This document shows positions 26,140-36,273 of a stretch of 64,000 nt of DNA, piece by piece (positions within the stretch are counted from its first letter, which is position 1; every line of letters starts with the position of its first letter). The translations under genes were made by a program, and so were the position numbers. The notes beneath the pieces are model-generated. The model searched no databases, was not told where the DNA came from, and saw nothing but the letters and a program-made list of their open reading frames with translations. Origin of the DNA: an uncultured Porphyromonadaceae bacterium (GTDB lineage Bacteria > Bacteroidota > Bacteroidia > Bacteroidales > Muribaculaceae); the NCBI GenBank assembly GCA_900541555.1, contig UQKE01000006.1, positions 1-64,000 of the forward strand, read 5' to 3'.

Positions 26140-28629
26140 TTATTGATTTTCCGTTTCTTGTACCGCGCCGTCTGCATAATCCGACCCTTCATTGGAATCA
26201 ACCACGCAAACGGAAGCAATTTCGTCATTTCGTTTTTCAAGATTTATCAAACGCACTCCTTGCGTAGCTCGGCCCATCACACGAATGTCGGACACTTTCA
26301 TACGCAATGTGATTCCTGATTTGTTGATAATGACAAGATCTTTATTGTCGTCTACATTCTTAATGTCGACGAGTTTTCCCGTCTTGTCAGTTATGCTCAA
26401 CGTCTTTACACCTTTGCCGCCACGATTCGTCATGCGATAATCTTCGATATCCGACCGCTTGCCATAGCCTTGCTCGGAAACGACCATTACCGTTTCCTGC
26501 GAATCGACAGGCATGGTAATCATGCCGACTATGCAATCGTCGCCGCCATCGAGCGTCATTCCTTTCACGCCTGTCGACATGCGGCCCATTTCGCGCACCG
26601 TGCGTTCATTGAATCGTATCGCGCGGCCATTGCGGTTGGCCATCAAAATTTCTTGCGTTCCGTCGGTCATGCGCACTTGCAGCAATTCGTCGCCGTCGCG
26701 CACTATAATCGCATTGACACCGTTTTGGCGCGGACGAGAATATGCTTCCAATTTCGTTTTCTTGATTAAGCCGTTCTTTGTGCAGAAAATCAGATAATGG
26801 GAATTGACAAATTCCGCATCGCCCAAATGCTTCACGTTTATGAAAGCCTTCACTTTGTCGTCCGGCTCTATGTTGAGCATGTTTTGGATGGCACGACCTT
26901 TCGAATTTTTCGAACCCTCCGGGATCTCATACACTTTCAGCCAATAACAGCGTCCTTTTTGCGTGAAGAACAGCATGTAATTATGCATCGTCGCCGTATA
27001 AATGAATTCGATGACATCTTCATCGCGAGTGTCGCTGCCTTTCGCGCCAACGCCTCCTCTGTTTTGCGTACGGAATTCCGACAACGGCGTGCGTTTGATA
27101 TAACCCAAATGAGAAATGGTGATAATCATTTCGTCATCGGCATAGAAATCTTCTGCATTGAACTCTTCCGAAGCATAGACAATGTCTGTGCGACGTGCGT
27201 CGCCATATTTGTCGCGCGTTTCAATCAGCTCGTCTTCAATCACTTTGCGGCACACATTCGGATCCGACAAAACAGAATTCAAAAATTCTATCTGCCGTTG
27301 CAATTCTTCATATTCAGCATGCAACTCGTCTTGACTCATGTTGGTCAACGCGCGCAAACGCATATCGACAATTGCTCGCGTTTGAGCATCGTCCAATCCG
27401 AAACGCTCGCCCAAACGCTGACGCGCCTCGTCGGTAGTTTTCGACGAACGTATGATGCGTACTACTTCGTCGATATTGTCGCACGCAATAATCAAGCCTT
27501 GCACGATATGGGCACGTTCCTCTGCCTTTTTCAGCAAAAAACGCGAACGGCGAATCACCACTTCATGGCGATGGTCAAGGAATGCTTGCAGAATCTCTTT
27601 CAAATTCAACAATCGCGGACGGCCATCGACCAACGCAACATTGTTCACGCTGAACGACGATTGCATTTGAGTCATCTTGTAGAGCTTGTTCAACACCACG
27701 CTGGCGTTGGCATCTTTTTTCAGTTCCACGACAATGCGCATTCCCATGCGGTCGCTTTCGTCGTTGACGTCCGAAATGCCTTCGATTTTTTTATCTTCCA
27801 CCAAATCGGCAATCGATTTAATCAATTCCGACTTGTTTACATTATACGGAATTTCCGATACGACTATCAGGTCTCTGTCGTTTTCCGTTTCTATCTCCGC
27901 CTTGGCACGCACCACGATTCGTCCGCGACCCGTTTCGTATGCTTCTTTCACTCCGGCATAGCCATAAATTGTGGCTCCGGTCGGGAAATCGGGCGCTTTG
28001 ATATATTGCATCAATTCTTCAATCGTGATGTCAGGATTGTCCAACAAAGCAATCGAAGCATTCACAGCCTCGGTCAAGTTGTGAGGCGGCATGTTTGTCG
28101 CCATTCCGACAGCGATTCCGGAAGCACCGTTGACCAGCAAATTCGGGAATCGCGTTGGCAAAACGACAGGTTCTTTCAGAGTATTATCGAAATTCGGAAC
28201 AAAATCGACCGTATCTTCATCAATATCGCGCATCATCTCTTCGCCCATCTTCGCAAGCCGGGCTTCCGTGTAACGCATTGCCGCAGGAGAATCGCCATCG
28301 ATCGAGCCAAAATTTCCTTGCCCGTCCACAAGCGGATAACGCAACGACCAATCTTGCGCGAGCCTTACCATTGTCAGGTAAATAGACGAATCGCCATGGG
28401 GGTGATACTTACCCATCACCTCTCCGACGATACGCGCCGACTTCTTTGTCGGTTGCGTCGATGTGTTTCCTAATTTCTCCATTCCATACAACACACGCCG
28501 ATGCACCGGCTTAAAGCCGTCGCGCACATCGGGCAATGCGCGAGACACGATTACCGACATCGAATAATCGATGTAGGCATCTTGCATTTCTTTTTCAATA
28601 TTGATCTTTTTTATACGATCTTCAATCAT
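26140..28629 (-). CDS. gyrA: DNA gyrase subunit A
   Basis: 829 residues. The catalytic tyrosine is Y120 in [10 protein letters not shown], and the quinolone region reads [17 protein letters not shown]. Of the two E. coli resistance positions, the serine (S83) is kept (S81 here), while the aspartate (D87) is leucine (L85 here). The C-terminal wrapping domain has a GyrA box (NRGGKG near residue 770), which distinguishes it from ParC. It introduces negative supercoils together with GyrB, which is not in the window. A -7 box lies ~62 bases upstream on the - strand. A long open frame on the opposite strand is a shadow. Confidence 0.96.
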   Translation of the reverse strand: MIEDRIKKINIEKEMQDAYIDYSMSVIVSRALPDVRDGFKPVHRRVLYGMEKLGNTSTQPTKKSARIVGEVMGKYHPHGDSSIYLTMVRLAQDWSLRYPLVDGQGNFGSIDGDSPAAMRYTEARLAKMGEEMMRDIDEDTVDFVPNFDNTLKEPVVLPTRFPNLLVNGASGIAVGMATNMPPHNLTEAVNASIALLDNPDITIEELMQYIKAPDFPTGATIYGYAGVKEAYETGRGRIVVRAKAEIETENDRDLIVVSEIPYNVNKSELIKSIADLVEDKKIEGISDVNDESDRMGMRIVVELKKDANASVVLNKLYKMTQMQSSFSVNNVALVDGRPRLLNLKEILQAFLDHRHEVVIRRSRFLLKKAEERAHIVQGLIIACDNIDEVVRIIRSSKTTDEARQRLGERFGLDDAQTRAIVDMRLRALTNMSQDELHAEYEELQRQIEFLNSVLSDPNVCRKVIEDELIETRDKYGDARRTDIVYASEEFNAEDFYADDEMIITISHLGYIKRTPLSEFRTQNRGGVGAKGSDTRDEDVIEFIYTATMHNYMLFFTQKGRCYWLKVYEIPEGSKNSKGRAIQNMLNIEPDDKVKAFINVKHLGDAEFVNSHYLIFCTKNGLIKKTKLEAYSRPRQNGVNAIIVRDGDELLQVRMTDGTQEILMANRNGRAIRFNERTVREMGRMSTGVKGMTLDGGDDCIVGMITMPVDSQETVMVVSEQGYGKRSDIEDYRMTNRGGKGVKTLSITDKTGKLVDIKNVDDNKDLVIINKSGITLRMKVSDIRVMGRATQGVRLINLEKRNDEIASVCVVDSNEGSDYADGAVQETENQ

Positions 28630-28690
28630 AAATGTCTTTTAAAAAGTTCATATTTTCTGCCGCGCTTCGGCTACGGCATTTTTGAGCACA

Positions 28691-28698
28691 CAAAGATA
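28691..28698 (-). promoter_or_regulatory. -7 box (TATCTTTG on the - strand) for gyrA
   Basis: CAAAGATA on the + strand reads TATCTTTG on the - strand, 61 bases before the gyrA ATG. No correctly spaced TTG is visible. Confidence 0.5.
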
Positions 28699-28772
28699 CA
28701 AAAAAACTGAATTACGCACCTAATCGCGGCAATGCTGTTTTTTATAAAAAAACGAAAAATTAAGAAAGCATC

Positions 28773-28802
28773 TTGCTTTTCATGCTATTGGCACTATTTT
28801 TG
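28773..28802 (+). promoter_or_regulatory. Full consensus promoter for the Clp ATPase gene
   Basis: TTG at 28773-28775, a 19-base spacer and TATTTTTG at 28795-28802 match the Bacteroidota consensus. The start codon is only 26 bases further, so the short N-terminus of the Clp protein is the real one. Confidence 0.75.
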
Positions 28803-28828
28803 CAGACCATAAATAAAAATTCGACAAA

Positions 28829-30976
28829 ATGACATACGACAAACATATAAGACCTCAAATTTTTCCTCTCGGTTTTTGCCAAAACATAACCATTAGGGAT
28901 GGTTATGACAATGACGAATTTACCGACGATGAGAAATTCCCTGAAAAAGGAGACAAAAAGTCCGACTCAGCGTCCAACACGACTACGCGAAAAGCAACCG
29001 ACAGCACGGGCAAAACGCCGGTGCTCGACAAGTTTGGCAACGACATCACCCGCGCAGCAGAAGAAGGCCGCCTCGATCCTGTCGTGGGCAGAAACGCTGA
29101 AATAGAAAGGGTCATACAAATTCTTAGCCGGCGCAAGAAAAACAACCCCGTGTTAATCGGAGAGCCCGGAGTCGGGAAATCGGCTATCGTAGAAGGCCTT
29201 GCTCTCAGAATCAAAGAGCGGAAAGTTTCGCGTTTGCTTTACGACAAGCGTGTCATTTCGCTCGACATGGCATCGGTCGTCGCCGGCACGAAATATCGCG
29301 GGCAATTCGAAGAACGAATCAAAGCAATTATCGACGAAGTGAAAAAGAATCCCGATGTAATCCTTTTCATCGACGAATTGCACAACATTGTCGGAGCAGG
29401 CAACTCGTCAGGAACCATGGATGCGGCCAATTTGCTCAAACCGGCTCTCGCCCGTGGGGAAATTCAATGTATTGGAGCAACCACGCTCGACGAATACCGA
29501 AAAAACATTGAAAAAGACGGAGCGTTGGAACGTCGGTTTCAAAAAGTCATCGTAGAGCAAACTTCCGCCGAAGAAACATTGCAAATACTTCGCAACATCA
29601 AAGACAACTACGAAAATCATCACAACGTCGTTTATACCGATCGCGCCCTTGAAGCATGCGTGAAATTGACACAGCGCTACGTCAGCGACCGTTCTTTCCC
29701 CGACAAAGCCATAGACGCGCTCGACGAAGCCGGAGCCCGCACCCATGTGAGAAACGTGAATGCGCCGAAAGAAATCGAAGATTTGGAAGGAAAAATCGCC
29801 GACACCAACAACCGCAAGCTCAAAGCCGCACAAGCTCAAAATTTTGAAGAAGCAGCCGCATTGCGCGACGAAGTACGCACGCTGCAAGACGACCTCGCTG
29901 CAAAAAAAGAAGCGTGGGAGCAAGAACTAAAAAATCATCGGGAAACCGTCGACGAAAACGCAATCGCCGAAGTAGTTGCCATGATGACCGGAGTACCGGT
30001 CCAACGGATTGCCAGCTCTGAAAGTTCGCGGCTTCTCCACATGGACGAGGAATTAAAGAAACAAATCGTAGGGCAAGACGAAGCCATTGAAAAAATCGTC
30101 AAATCCATACAACGCAATCGCGTCGGCTTGAAAGATCCCAACCGCCCTATCGGGACATTCATGTTTCTTGGACCGACCGGCGTGGGCAAAACCCATTTGG
30201 CAAAATGCCTTGCCGAATTTTTATTCGACTCGAAAGATTCGCTTGTCCGAATCGACATGAGCGAATACATGGAAAAATTCTCTGTTTCACGTCTCATCGG
30301 AGCGCCTCCGGGATATGTCGGATACGAAGAAGGCGGGCAATTGACAGAGAAAGTGCGTCGCCACCCCTATTCCGTCGTGCTTCTCGACGAAATTGAGAAA
30401 GCCCACCCCGATGCTTTCAACATGCTGTTGCAAGTGATGGACGAAGGCCGCCTGACAGACAGCCTCGGGCGTTCCATCGACTTCAAAAATACCATCGTCA
30501 TCATGACATCGAACATTGGGACACGGCAATTGAAAGAATTCGGCTCCGGCATAGGCTTCGACACCGGCAACGAAAAAGACAAAAAAGAGTATTCGCGCGG
30601 CATCATTCAAAAAGCGCTCAATAAAACGTTTGCACCTGAATTCCTTAACCGCGTCGACGACATCATCATGTTCAACAATCTTGACAAAAATGCCCTTTCC
30701 AAGATCATCGACATCGAACTCGCAGGATTCCGTCGTCGTGTCGAGGAATTGGGATATTGCCTTGATGTGACGGAACATGCACGTGAATTTATCGTCGACA
30801 AAGGATTCGACAAGCAATATGGAGCCCGCCCGCTGAAAAGAGCCATCCAACAATATTTGGAGGACAATTTAGCGGAAATGATCCTTAAAGCGGAAGTCGA
30901 GTCGGGAAACAAAATCATCATAGACTACCGAAACGGCGACAATCTGTCGTGCCGCATAGAAAAATCCGAAAACTGA
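28829..30976 (+). CDS. ClpC/ClpA-type AAA+ unfoldase lacking the N-domain
   Basis: 715 residues, about 120 shorter than usual ClpC. Both AAA+ modules are intact: Walker A GEPGVGKSAIVEG (~110) and GPTGVGKTHLAK (~447), Walker B ILFIDELHN and VVLLDEIEKA. The UVR-like middle segment FEEAAALRDEVRTLQDDL (~350) is ClpC-type. The ClpP-docking tripeptide IGF is at 575-577, so it should feed substrates to ClpP. The usual N-terminal double Clp-N repeat, which binds adaptors, is replaced by ~60 residues that start PQIFPLGFCQNI and continue with an acidic, Ser/Thr-rich linker. A full promoter sits right before the start, so this is not a mis-called start. Substrate choice may therefore differ. Confidence 0.9.
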   Translation: MTYDKHIRPQIFPLGFCQNITIRDGYDNDEFTDDEKFPEKGDKKSDSASNTTTRKATDSTGKTPVLDKFGNDITRAAEEGRLDPVVGRNAEIERVIQILSRRKKNNPVLIGEPGVGKSAIVEGLALRIKERKVSRLLYDKRVISLDMASVVAGTKYRGQFEERIKAIIDEVKKNPDVILFIDELHNIVGAGNSSGTMDAANLLKPALARGEIQCIGATTLDEYRKNIEKDGALERRFQKVIVEQTSAEETLQILRNIKDNYENHHNVVYTDRALEACVKLTQRYVSDRSFPDKAIDALDEAGARTHVRNVNAPKEIEDLEGKIADTNNRKLKAAQAQNFEEAAALRDEVRTLQDDLAAKKEAWEQELKNHRETVDENAIAEVVAMMTGVPVQRIASSESSRLLHMDEELKKQIVGQDEAIEKIVKSIQRNRVGLKDPNRPIGTFMFLGPTGVGKTHLAKCLAEFLFDSKDSLVRIDMSEYMEKFSVSRLIGAPPGYVGYEEGGQLTEKVRRHPYSVVLLDEIEKAHPDAFNMLLQVMDEGRLTDSLGRSIDFKNTIVIMTSNIGTRQLKEFGSGIGFDTGNEKDKKEYSRGIIQKALNKTFAPEFLNRVDDIIMFNNLDKNALSKIIDIELAGFRRRVEELGYCLDVTEHAREFIVDKGFDKQYGARPLKRAIQQYLEDNLAEMILKAEVESGNKIIIDYRNGDNLSCRIEKSEN

Positions 30977-30998
30977 CGTTTCGTCATATTCGGCAGTT

Positions 30999-31031
30999 AA
31001 AATGTCATATCCTCGATATGGCATTTTTTTT
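30999..31031 (+). terminator. Intrinsic terminator after the Clp gene
   Basis: AAAATGTCATATC (30999-31011) pairs with GATATGGCATTTT (31015-31027, one G-T pair) with a 3-base loop, followed by a T tract. Confidence 0.85.
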
Positions 31032-31075
31032 GTATTTCCCTTGTTGAACTTTGGAAACAATAAAAACACAATATC

Positions 31076-33112
31076 ATGCAAAAAGGAAAAATTGGCGTAA
31101 CTACGGAAAACATATTTCCGGTCATTAAAAAATTCTTATACAGCGATCACGATATTTTTTTACGCGAAATCGTATCAAACGCTATCGATGCAACGCAAAA
31201 GCTCAAAACGCTATCTTCGTGCGGAGAAGTCAAAGGCGACTTGGGCGATTTGACTATCCATGTGGCAATCGACCCTGCAAAAGGCACTTTGACGGTTAGC
31301 GACAAAGGCATCGGCATGACTGCCGACGATGTTGAAAAATACATCAATCAAATCGCATTTTCCGGCGCAGAAGAATTCCTTAATAAATATAAGGACAATG
31401 CCAATGCCATCATCGGGCATTTCGGACTTGGTTTTTATTCTGCGTTCATGGTTTCCAAAAAGGTGGAAATCCGAACGAAATCCTACAAAGAGGATGCGAA
31501 AGCCATTTCTTGGACGTGCGACGGTTCTCCCGAGTTTGAAATGAGCGAAATCGAGAAAGCCGAAAGAGGCACCGACATCGTTCTCTATATCGACGACGAT
31601 TGCAAAGAATTCCTCGAAAAAGACAAAATCGAGAGCTTGCTGAAAAAGTATTGCAAGTTTTTGCCTGTCCCCATCGCTTTTGGGAAAAAACAAGAATGGA
31701 AAGACGGCAAATGGGTCGACACCGATGCCGACAATGTCATAAACGACACAAAACCGGCATGGACAATCCAGCCATCGGAATTAAAAGACGAGGACTATAT
31801 CAAATTCTATCATGAGCTTTACCCGGGAGAAGAAGACCCATTGTTTTGGATACACCTCAACGTAGACTATCCGTTCACCCTCACCGGAATCCTCTATTTC
31901 CCAAAACTCCGAAACGATTTCGACATTCAAAAAAATCGCATTCAACTCTATTGCAACCAAGTATTTGTGACTGATTCCGTCGAAGGCGTCGTGCCGGAAT
32001 TCATGATGATCATGCGAGGTGTCATCGATTCGCCCGATATCCCGCTGAACGTGTCGCGATCTTACTTGCAAAGCGATGCGAACGTGAAGAAAATTTCTTC
32101 CTACATAACTAAAAAAGTCGCTTCGCAACTTGAAACGATTTTCAAAAACCGCCGTTCCGAATTTGAAGAAAAATGGAATGATGTCAAAATATTCATCGAA
32201 TACGGCATGTTGACGGATGAAAAATTCTGCGACTCGGCAATGAAGTTCGCTCTATTGTCGGATATCGATAAAAAAATGTTCACGCTCGATGAATACAAAG
32301 ATTTGATCAAAGCCAATCAAACCGACAAAGACGGAAACTTGATCTACCTTTACGCAACCGACAAAACCGCACAGTACAGCTACGTCAAAAACGCAATCGA
32401 CAAAGGATACAGCGTATTGCTTATCGATGACCGCCTTGGCAGCCATTTTGTCGGCCTGCTGGAACAAAAACTTGAAAAATCACGTTTTGTCAGAGTCGAT
32501 AGCGACATCATTGACAATCTCATCGTCAAAGCCGACCGCTCTGCATCTGGCATGTCGGATGCCGACCGCTCTGTTTTCACCAGTTTGTTCAAATCCCAAA
32601 TTCCGGCAATCGACAAGAGTGAATTTCTTGTAACGTTTGAAAAACTCACGGAGAATGATCGTCCCGTGCAAATCACGCAAAGCGAATACATGCGGCGCAT
32701 GAAAGAGATGGCATCCATGCAACAAGGCATGAGCTTCTACGGCGAATTGCCCGACTCCTACTGCCTGATTCTCAACACTGAGCATCCTATTGTCAAACGC
32801 ATTTTGGACAACGCCAAAACCGCCCTCGACGAAAAAGTATCGCCTATCGAAGCGTCGATTGCTTCGCTCAACGAAGAAATCAAAAAAATCCGCGAAAACA
32901 AAGATGCAACCGACGAAGAGAAAAAAACGGCAGCCGACAAAGAAACAGAAATTGAAAATCTGCGGAAAACGGAACACGATGCTGTCAAAACGTATGCCGA
33001 CGCGACGCCTCTTGTTCGCCAATTAATCGACATTGCGCTTTTAAGCGGCAATCTTTTAAAAGGTGAAGAATTGGACAAATTTTTAAAACGTTCTGTCGAT
33101 TTGCTCCAATAA
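31076..33112 (+). CDS. htpG: Hsp90-family chaperone HtpG
   Basis: 678 residues. N-terminal GHKL ATPase motifs: REIVSNAIDA, the DKGIGM loop and GHFGLGFYSAFMV lid region. The middle domain (~225-440) carries IPLNVSRSYLQSD with the catalytic Arg. The C-terminal dimerisation region (~500-678) has a charged helical insert at ~600-640. Cytosolic folding chaperone that works with DnaK. Pairing with a Clp ATPase upstream makes a small protein-quality-control cluster, though each has its own terminator. Confidence 0.97.
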   Translation: MQKGKIGVTTENIFPVIKKFLYSDHDIFLREIVSNAIDATQKLKTLSSCGEVKGDLGDLTIHVAIDPAKGTLTVSDKGIGMTADDVEKYINQIAFSGAEEFLNKYKDNANAIIGHFGLGFYSAFMVSKKVEIRTKSYKEDAKAISWTCDGSPEFEMSEIEKAERGTDIVLYIDDDCKEFLEKDKIESLLKKYCKFLPVPIAFGKKQEWKDGKWVDTDADNVINDTKPAWTIQPSELKDEDYIKFYHELYPGEEDPLFWIHLNVDYPFTLTGILYFPKLRNDFDIQKNRIQLYCNQVFVTDSVEGVVPEFMMIMRGVIDSPDIPLNVSRSYLQSDANVKKISSYITKKVASQLETIFKNRRSEFEEKWNDVKIFIEYGMLTDEKFCDSAMKFALLSDIDKKMFTLDEYKDLIKANQTDKDGNLIYLYATDKTAQYSYVKNAIDKGYSVLLIDDRLGSHFVGLLEQKLEKSRFVRVDSDIIDNLIVKADRSASGMSDADRSVFTSLFKSQIPAIDKSEFLVTFEKLTENDRPVQITQSEYMRRMKEMASMQQGMSFYGELPDSYCLILNTEHPIVKRILDNAKTALDEKVSPIEASIASLNEEIKKIRENKDATDEEKKTAADKETEIENLRKTEHDAVKTYADATPLVRQLIDIALLSGNLLKGEELDKFLKRSVDLLQ

Positions 33113-33132
33113 AGAAACTATCTGAATTATGC

Positions 33133-33169
33133 AAAAGCGCCTTTCGAAAAAAAGAGAGGCGCTTTTTTT
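33133..33169 (+). terminator. Intrinsic terminator after htpG
   Basis: AAAAGCGCCTTTC (33133-33145) pairs with the segment ending AGGCGCTTTT (one G-T pair), followed by a T tract to 33169. It is 20 bases past the htpG stop. Confidence 0.88.
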
Positions 33170-33179
33170 ATTGTTCTTT

Positions 33180-33210
33180 TTGCCGCACTAAACGAATTTC
33201 TGTAAGTTTG
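33180..33210 (+). promoter_or_regulatory. Full consensus promoter for the GH13 gene
   Basis: TTG at 33180-33182, a 20-base spacer and TAAGTTTG at 33203-33210. The ATG follows 20 bases on. It starts right after the htpG terminator. Confidence 0.7.
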
Positions 33211-33229
33211 TCGGAACATTTCCTCTAAA

Positions 33230-34969
33230 ATGAACGACAAACTCATCATATATCAAATGCTCCCAAGGTTATTTTCCAACACCTGCGAGCATTGCACCCC
33301 CAATGGCAGCATCGAGCAAAACGGCTGTGGCAAACTGAACGACATATCGACACGCGCAATTAAATCCATTGCCGATCTTGGAGCCACACATATTTGGTAT
33401 ACCGGCATTATCGAACATGCCACAAAAACCGATTATTCCGCCTATGGAATCAAGCGCGACAATCCATTCATTGTCAAAGGAAAAGCCGGATCGCCATACG
33501 CCATTAAAGATTACTACGACATCGATCCCGACCTTGCCGTCGATGTGCCAAACCGCATGTCCGAATTTGAGGCATTGGTGGAACGCACCCATGCCTGCGG
33601 CCTGAAAGTGATCATCGACTTCGTCCCCAATCATGTGGCGCGCCAATATCATTCCGATGCCGCCCCTTGCGGAATAGAAGATTTTGGAGCTTCCGACAAC
33701 ACCGGCATGTTTTTCAACCCCAACAACAACTTTTATTATATAGGAGAACATTTTTCTCCAACATTCGATATCGGCACCGGCGATGATGCATATCGCGAAT
33801 TTCCGGCAAAAGCATCGGGAAATGATTGCTTCAATGCCCATCCGGGAATATGCGATTGGTATGAAACAGTCAAATTAAATTACGGAATCGATCCGTCAAA
33901 CGGCTCTTTCCATTTCGAACCGATGCCCGACACGTGGCGAAAAATGCTCGACATACTTCTGTTTTGGGCGGCCAAAGACATTGACGCATTCCGATGCGAC
34001 ATGGCCCACATGGTCCCTGTCGAATTTTGGGCGTGGGCTATTCGTGCAGTCAAAAGCCGCCATCCGCATATAAAATTCATTGCGGAGCTCTACGATGTTG
34101 GCATCTATCGCGATTACATTCTGCGTGGCGGATTCGACTATCTTTACGACAAAGTCAATCTCTACGACACGCTTCGCGCCATTTGCTGCAACAACGCGCC
34201 GGCATGTCAAATCACCCATTGCTGGCAAACCGTGGACGGAATTGGCAACCACATGCTCAACTTCCTTGAAAACCACGACGAACAGCGTTTCGCCTCTGCC
34301 CACTACGCCGGCGACCCTTGGCGCGCAATTCCGGCATTCGTCGTATGCGCCACCCTTTCCACCGGACCGGTCATGCTCTATGCAGGGCAAGAATTGGGAG
34401 AAAAGGCAGAAGATGCGGAAGGATTCAGCGGAAACGACGGCCGCACTACAATTTTCGACTATTGGAGCATTCCCACTGTCAGGAGATGGTACAACAACGG
34501 CAAATGCGGCAGTGCCCGCTTGTCGGAAAATGAAATAGCATTGCGCAATGCCTACAAAAAGATTTTGCATATCGCAAAAAGCGAGCAAGCAATTGCAGAA
34601 GGCAACTTTTTCGACTTGATGTATGTCAATTTTCAAAATCCGGCATTGAATCCCCACGACACATTCGCCTATTTGCGCGAAAAAAATGGCATTTTGCTCG
34701 TAATTGCCGCCAATTTCAGCAATTCTCCCCGCTCATGCCATATCGTCATTCCCACCCATGCGTTCGACACGCTCACACTCCCAAAAGGCGTGTATCCGGC
34801 CACGGAATTGCTGTCCGGCACATGCGGAGAAAAGGCATTGTCGCCCGACTCCCCTTTCATTACCGATATTCCGGCCAATGGCGCCGTCATTTGGAAAATT
34901 GACACGACACGGCGGCACATGCAGGGCAATAAGTCTAAAAAAACTGTTACTCGACGAAAAAAATCTTAA
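33230..34969 (+). CDS. GH13 alpha-amylase family enzyme, cytoplasmic
   Basis: 579 residues, no signal peptide. The (beta/alpha)8 catalytic residues are all visible: nucleophile D257 in FRCDMAHM, acid/base E286 in IAELYD, and stabiliser D350 in ENHDEQR. The first conserved region, VIIDFVPNHVAR, is at ~125. A C-terminal beta domain (~480-560) follows, then a basic tail (NKSKKTVTRRKKS). Because it lacks export signals it probably acts on internal glycogen or on imported maltodextrins. The exact specificity (amylase, transferase or trehalose-related) is not readable. It stands alone between terminators and the prs promoter, not in a starch-utilisation locus. Confidence 0.88.
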   Translation: MNDKLIIYQMLPRLFSNTCEHCTPNGSIEQNGCGKLNDISTRAIKSIADLGATHIWYTGIIEHATKTDYSAYGIKRDNPFIVKGKAGSPYAIKDYYDIDPDLAVDVPNRMSEFEALVERTHACGLKVIIDFVPNHVARQYHSDAAPCGIEDFGASDNTGMFFNPNNNFYYIGEHFSPTFDIGTGDDAYREFPAKASGNDCFNAHPGICDWYETVKLNYGIDPSNGSFHFEPMPDTWRKMLDILLFWAAKDIDAFRCDMAHMVPVEFWAWAIRAVKSRHPHIKFIAELYDVGIYRDYILRGGFDYLYDKVNLYDTLRAICCNNAPACQITHCWQTVDGIGNHMLNFLENHDEQRFASAHYAGDPWRAIPAFVVCATLSTGPVMLYAGQELGEKAEDAEGFSGNDGRTTIFDYWSIPTVRRWYNNGKCGSARLSENEIALRNAYKKILHIAKSEQAIAEGNFFDLMYVNFQNPALNPHDTFAYLREKNGILLVIAANFSNSPRSCHIVIPTHAFDTLTLPKGVYPATELLSGTCGEKALSPDSPFITDIPANGAVIWKIDTTRRHMQGNKSKKTVTRRKKS

Positions 34970-34979
34970 TAAAAAATAT

Positions 34980-34987
34980 TACTTTTG
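34980..34987 (+). promoter_or_regulatory. -7 box (TACTTTTG) for prs
   Basis: TACTTTTG fits TAnnTTTG, 24 bases before the prs ATG. No spaced TTG. Confidence 0.5.
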
Positions 34988-35010
34988 CATAAAACTTACA
35001 GCATAAAGCT

Positions 35011-35955
35011 ATGGACAACAATTTGCCTCCCTTCAAAATCTTTTCAGGAACAAAATCGCGCTATTTGGCAGAAGCCATTTGCGAAGAACTTGGTGTAGAA
35101 CTCGGAAAAATGAACATTCAGCGTTTCGCCGACGGAGAATTCGAAGTGTCGTTCGAAGAATCGATCCGCGGCCGCGAAGTGTTTCTCGTGCAATCCACAT
35201 TCCCGAATTCCGACAATTTAATGGAACTTTTGCTTATGATTGATGCCGCAAAACGGGCATCCGCGAAATCCATTGCGGCCGTCGTCCCCTATTTCGGATG
35301 GGCTCGCCAAGACCGCAAAGACAAACCGCGCGTTTCCATTGCAGCAAAACTCGTTGCCGATTTGCTCAGCACAGCCGGCATCGACCGTTTAATCACAATG
35401 GACCTGCATGCCGACCAAATACAAGGATTTTTCAACGTGCCGGTCGATCACCTTTACGCTTCTTCCATTTTTATTCCCTACATCCAATCCTTGCATCTGA
35501 AAAATCTTGTCATAGCAACACCGGATGTCGGCGGAGCAAAGCGGGCCAACAGCTATGCAAAATACCTCAACGTGCCATTGGTGCTGTGCCATAAACAACG
35601 GGCAAAAGCCAATGTAGTCGAAGACATGACTGTCATCGGAGAAGTTGAAGGGAAAGATGTGATCCTCGTCGATGACATGGTCGACACAGCCGGCACCATC
35701 ACAAAAGCTGCCGACTTGATGAAGTCGAAAGGCGCCAATTCCGTTCGTGCGCTCGCATCCCATGCCATTATGAGCGATCCTGCATCGGAACGAGTCGAAA
35801 ACTGCGCCCTTTCAGAAATCATATTCTCCAACAGCATCCCATTTGAAGGAACATGCAAAAAAGCCACATTCCTTTCCATCGCACCGCTGTTTGCCGACAC
35901 AATCCGGCGCGTCCATGAATATGAATCCATCAGTTCTCAATACTTGATTAAATAA
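35011..35955 (+). CDS. prs: Ribose-phosphate pyrophosphokinase
   Basis: 314 residues, normal. It makes PRPP from ribose 5-phosphate and ATP, for nucleotide, histidine and tryptophan synthesis. Key motifs are the catalytic flexible-loop region FGWARQDRKDKPR (~95), the ATP/metal segment DLHADQIQGFF (~131) and the PRPP loop VDDMVDTAGT (~218). Single-gene unit with a terminator right after it. Confidence 0.97.
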   Translation: MDNNLPPFKIFSGTKSRYLAEAICEELGVELGKMNIQRFADGEFEVSFEESIRGREVFLVQSTFPNSDNLMELLLMIDAAKRASAKSIAAVVPYFGWARQDRKDKPRVSIAAKLVADLLSTAGIDRLITMDLHADQIQGFFNVPVDHLYASSIFIPYIQSLHLKNLVIATPDVGGAKRANSYAKYLNVPLVLCHKQRAKANVVEDMTVIGEVEGKDVILVDDMVDTAGTITKAADLMKSKGANSVRALASHAIMSDPASERVENCALSEIIFSNSIPFEGTCKKATFLSIAPLFADTIRRVHEYESISSQYLIK

Positions 35956-35962
35956 AAAAATG

Positions 35963-35997
35963 AAAACAGGAGGAGGCAAAAACTTCTCCTGTTTTTT
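35963..35997 (+). terminator. Intrinsic terminator after prs
   Basis: AAAACAGGAG (35963-35972) pairs with CTCCTGTTTT (35986-35995), then two more T. It is 8 bases past the stop. Confidence 0.9.
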
Positions 35998-36273
35998 CAA
36001 CTATTTTCCAAAAGCAAAATCTTGGAAAGCACAGTCCTTTTCGCTTCGCATCGCTCAAATGCAGAAGCGAATATGTCATGATGCACTCTTTTTTTACAAA
36101 CAATTACCTTCAACACTGCATCGAATTTTCCCTGCTAAACCGACACAGGGCAAATTGAGGAAATATCGCGCCAATGTTAATTTTCACAAAAACAAGCCAT
36201 ACTACAACGGCAAATTCATATATTTGCTTGTTCAATTTAAATACCTAACATTACTAACCAAATATCACAACTT
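35998..36273 (+). other. Intergenic leader region before the secreted-protein island
   Basis: 276 bases with no credible gene. A small hairpin lies at 36040-36071 (TTCGCTTC and GAAGCGAA). A -7 box is at 36219. The rest shows nothing I can assign. Confidence 0.5.
36219..36226 (+). promoter_or_regulatory. -7 box (TATATTTG) before the WD40-like secreted gene
   Basis: TATATTTG fits TAnnTTTG, 48 bases before the ATG at 36274. No spaced TTG. Confidence 0.5.

Noticed and set aside
26797-28473. 558-codon open frame on the + strand opposite gyrA
   Set aside because: It is a shadow of gyrA: His/Arg/Phe-rich composition, no start context, no family. gyrA on the - strand accounts for the region.
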